Positions 62,401 to 64,000 of a DNA stretch of 64,000 nucleotides are shown piece by piece. A model generated the notes under the pieces. That model was not told where the DNA came from. It saw only the letters and a program-made list of their open reading frames with translations, and did not search any database. This DNA is from Sphagnum compactum. Its lineage: Eukaryota > Bryophyta > Sphagnopsida > Sphagnales. Position numbers and translations under genes: made by a program. Numbering within the stretch: position 1 is the first letter of the stretch; each line of letters opens with the position of its first letter. The stretch spans positions 14,128,304 to 14,192,303 of the forward strand of contig OZ234496.1 of the NCBI GenBank assembly GCA_965153455.1, read 5' to 3'.

Positions 62401-63000
62401 ATTCTATCGACGCTAGATCATGCGAAAGAACCATGTCCAGATAGAATACTGGATGAAATAGGCTGGGCGTTTAGTGTGTGGGCAGTGGGAGGATCAACCT
62501 GGCATTTCATTAGAGGTAAGAAGAGTTCGCCTCAAGGGTAGCGGTTCCTGGGAGGTACACAAGCAGTGCGGATCAATGCAGCGCAAAACGAAGGTAGCTT
62601 CACGGTGTGGGGAGGTCTTTTCAGCACCTTTGATTGTACTTTTGTGTATCTCCGTCAGAAGAAAGATCCTTGGAACTCCATAGGCGCCGGTGCTCTCACA
62701 GGAGACTTTCTTTCACTGCGAGCGGGTATGAAATTTGGGTCCCGGTCTGCAATCTGCGATGGTGTGTTGCTTGCGTTGATTGAAGGAGCCGGGATCATGC
62801 TCGATAGAGTCAACCATGGGTCTGATGAGAAGCCTTCAGTTGAGTTTCAGCAACATCTCCACCAATTGCATTTACTTCCACCACACTTCCCCCTGCATTT
62901 CAAGGAGCTGCACAAAAGCCGCCGTCGTAGGAGGTCGATCTCTGCAAACCCTAACAGAGCACCTGAAAGGAGCAAATGCGCAATTTACAGAGTGCTATAA
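62401..63000 (+). pseudogene. TIM17: TIM17 inner-membrane translocase, interrupted by TAG
   Basis: TIM17 is a four-helix subunit of the mitochondrial TIM23 presequence translocase. The frame from about 62,410 reads REPCPDRI-like sequence (KEPCPDRILDEIG), then WAVGGSTWHFIRG, then a TAG at 62,539-62,541. In the same frame it continues RFLGGTQAVRINA, WGGLFSTFDCTFVYLRQKKD, DPWNSIGAGALTG and LLALIEGAGIMLDRV, ending at 62,998-63,000. Conservation is strong and colinear. Against it are the stop, two Gly-to-Trp changes in the first helix, a changed third helix and no ATG at the expected start. It has no introns; some plant TIM17 genes also lack them, so this does not prove a retrocopy. It is probably a young pseudogene. 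Confidence 0.8.
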
Positions 63001-63409
63001 AAGTGAATATATCAGGCTGATATAGATAAACGGTGGTTATCTATATCTGTAAGTATGGGTATTTGACAATTTTGACAACTGCAGGTAGGAACTTTGAATG
63101 AATCAGCCTGATACCCGGACGTGGCTGGGTTCTAGTGCAGTTTTATAATACCCGCCCAACAGTGGTACACCATCTGCCCAGTTTTCAGTCCACTTGAATT
63201 CTTTGTAACCTGACCTAACCCTAGTTTGACGTGGTATCCATCGTCAGTTCCTTCCGTGGAACTAGGGTTAGGGCAAGCATTGTCGCTCCGGAAGAGCGCG
63301 GCTCTTCCTGACGCTGCTCCGTCTCTTCTTCGCCTGCGTCTTCTTCTTTTTCCGTTGTAGCTGATTCTCTTCGTGTTGTGATCTTTTACAGTTCTAGAAT
63401 CGATTAAAA
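63001..63409 (+). promoter_or_regulatory. Promoter and 5' leader of the RanBP1 gene
   Basis: The interval between the TIM17 frame and the RanBP1 start is GC-richer than most of the window. A pyrimidine-rich TCTTCTTCGCC stretch at about 63,319-63,350 is typical of plant leaders. TTTTACAG at 63,384-63,391 could be the acceptor of a leader intron. No clear TATA box was placed. Confidence 0.4.
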
Positions 63410-64000
63410 ATGGCAGGAGTTGAGGAAAAGGAAAAGGAAAAGGAAGTGAGTGGCGTTGAAGAGAAGGTGACAACATCCAGAGCCCCAACAGAAGAGGAGC
63501 CAGCAGCAGAAGAAGAGGCGGGGAAACATGCGGATGAGGAGGATACTGGAGCACAGATCGCTCCCATCGTGAAGTTAGAGGAAGTTGTCATCAGTACCGG
63601 TGAGGAGAATGAAGACGTGCTTCTTGACATGTGAGCCCTGTTTCTGAAGTGATTCAAAGTTTTGCTGTGTCATGGGAAAATAAAATCTCTCACTTGAATC
63701 AGGATGAGAAAAATTTGGTGTGCCTTTTTTTTTTTGGGACACCTTTGACAAGTTGTGTGTTGCATGTTTGTTGGCAGCAAGGCGAAGCTGTATCGCTTCG
63801 ACAAGGAGGGTACGCAGTGGAAAGAACGGGGAGTTGGGCAGGTGAAACTGCTAGAACATAAGCAGACAAAGAAGGTTCGCTTGCTCATGAGGCAAAGCAG
63901 AACCCTAAAGATTTGTGCCAACCACATGGGTGAGTTCTCTAGGTCTTGCAGGCGAATGGGTCATTTGTTGTGTGCACATGGAGATTGACTGAGCTTTTGA
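63410..64000 (+). CDS. RANBP1: Ran-binding protein 1 (RanBP1), 5' part
   Basis: RanBP1 binds Ran-GTP and helps RanGAP trigger GTP hydrolysis at the nuclear envelope, completing nuclear export cycles. Exon 1 (63,410-63,630) encodes an acidic Glu/Ala/Lys-rich N-terminus and the first strand of the Ran-binding domain ([20 protein letters not shown]). A 147 bp GT-AG intron (63,631-63,777) follows. Exon 2 (63,778-63,929) encodes the domain core [20 protein letters not shown] and [19 protein letters not shown] donor at 63,930 opens an intron that leaves the window, so the rest of the domain is not visible. The two exons join in phase and no stop interrupts them. The ATG is the first in frame. Confidence 0.9.

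Overview
The window looks like nuclear DNA from a land plant with a large, AT-rich, repeat-rich genome. Gene density is low, several loci have GT-AG introns, and the recognisable genes are plant-type: a COI1-like jasmonate co-receptor, a RanBP1, an ARGOS/OSR organ-size protein, a MYB-CC (PHR1-like) transcription factor and a TIM17 translocase. The COI1-like protein has valine where Arabidopsis COI1 has Ala384. That residue is known from the bryophyte receptor, so a seedless plant (bryophyte or lycophyte grade) is my best guess, but this is inference.

Layout. 1-7.1 kb: AT-rich DNA with no gene seen. 7.4-13.6 kb: a four-exon COI1-like gene with a fold-back element just upstream and a 372 bp Mutator-type MITE in intron 2. 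13.6-18.3 kb: AT-rich and simple-sequence DNA. 18.3-20.2 kb: a MYB-CC gene lacking its GARP/MYB domain and carrying two in-frame stops. 22.0-24.7 kb: relic of an FCP1/HAD-like phosphatase gene. 26.6-31.2 kb: a small LTR retroelement whose interior holds a complete, GC-rich, CpG-rich hAT transposon (27,810-30,471) with an exact 8 bp target duplication. 33.2-37.0 kb: another MITE copy, an unidentified spliced gene and an OSR gene, both genes on the minus strand. 38.4-45.8 kb: repeat-derived DNA, including a non-LTR retrotransposon fragment and a long, well-matched hairpin element. 45.8-56.7 kb: mostly anonymous AT-rich DNA with an L1-like scrap. 56.7-58.6 kb: a degenerate 11 bp satellite, a tRNA-like SINE scrap and a 52 bp tandem repeat. 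59.5-62.2 kb: decayed non-LTR reverse transcriptase on the minus strand. 62.4-64.0 kb: a TIM17 pseudogene followed by the 5' part of a RanBP1 gene that runs off the window.

The genes do not form a pathway or cluster. The apparently intact coding loci are the COI1-like gene, the OSR gene and RanBP1. The most distinctive points are the atypical hormone pocket of the COI1-like protein, the compositionally foreign hAT element nested in an LTR element, the recurrent in-frame stop codons reachable by one transition, and the hairpin element at 45.2-45.7 kb. No CRISPR array, rRNA or intact tRNA gene was found.
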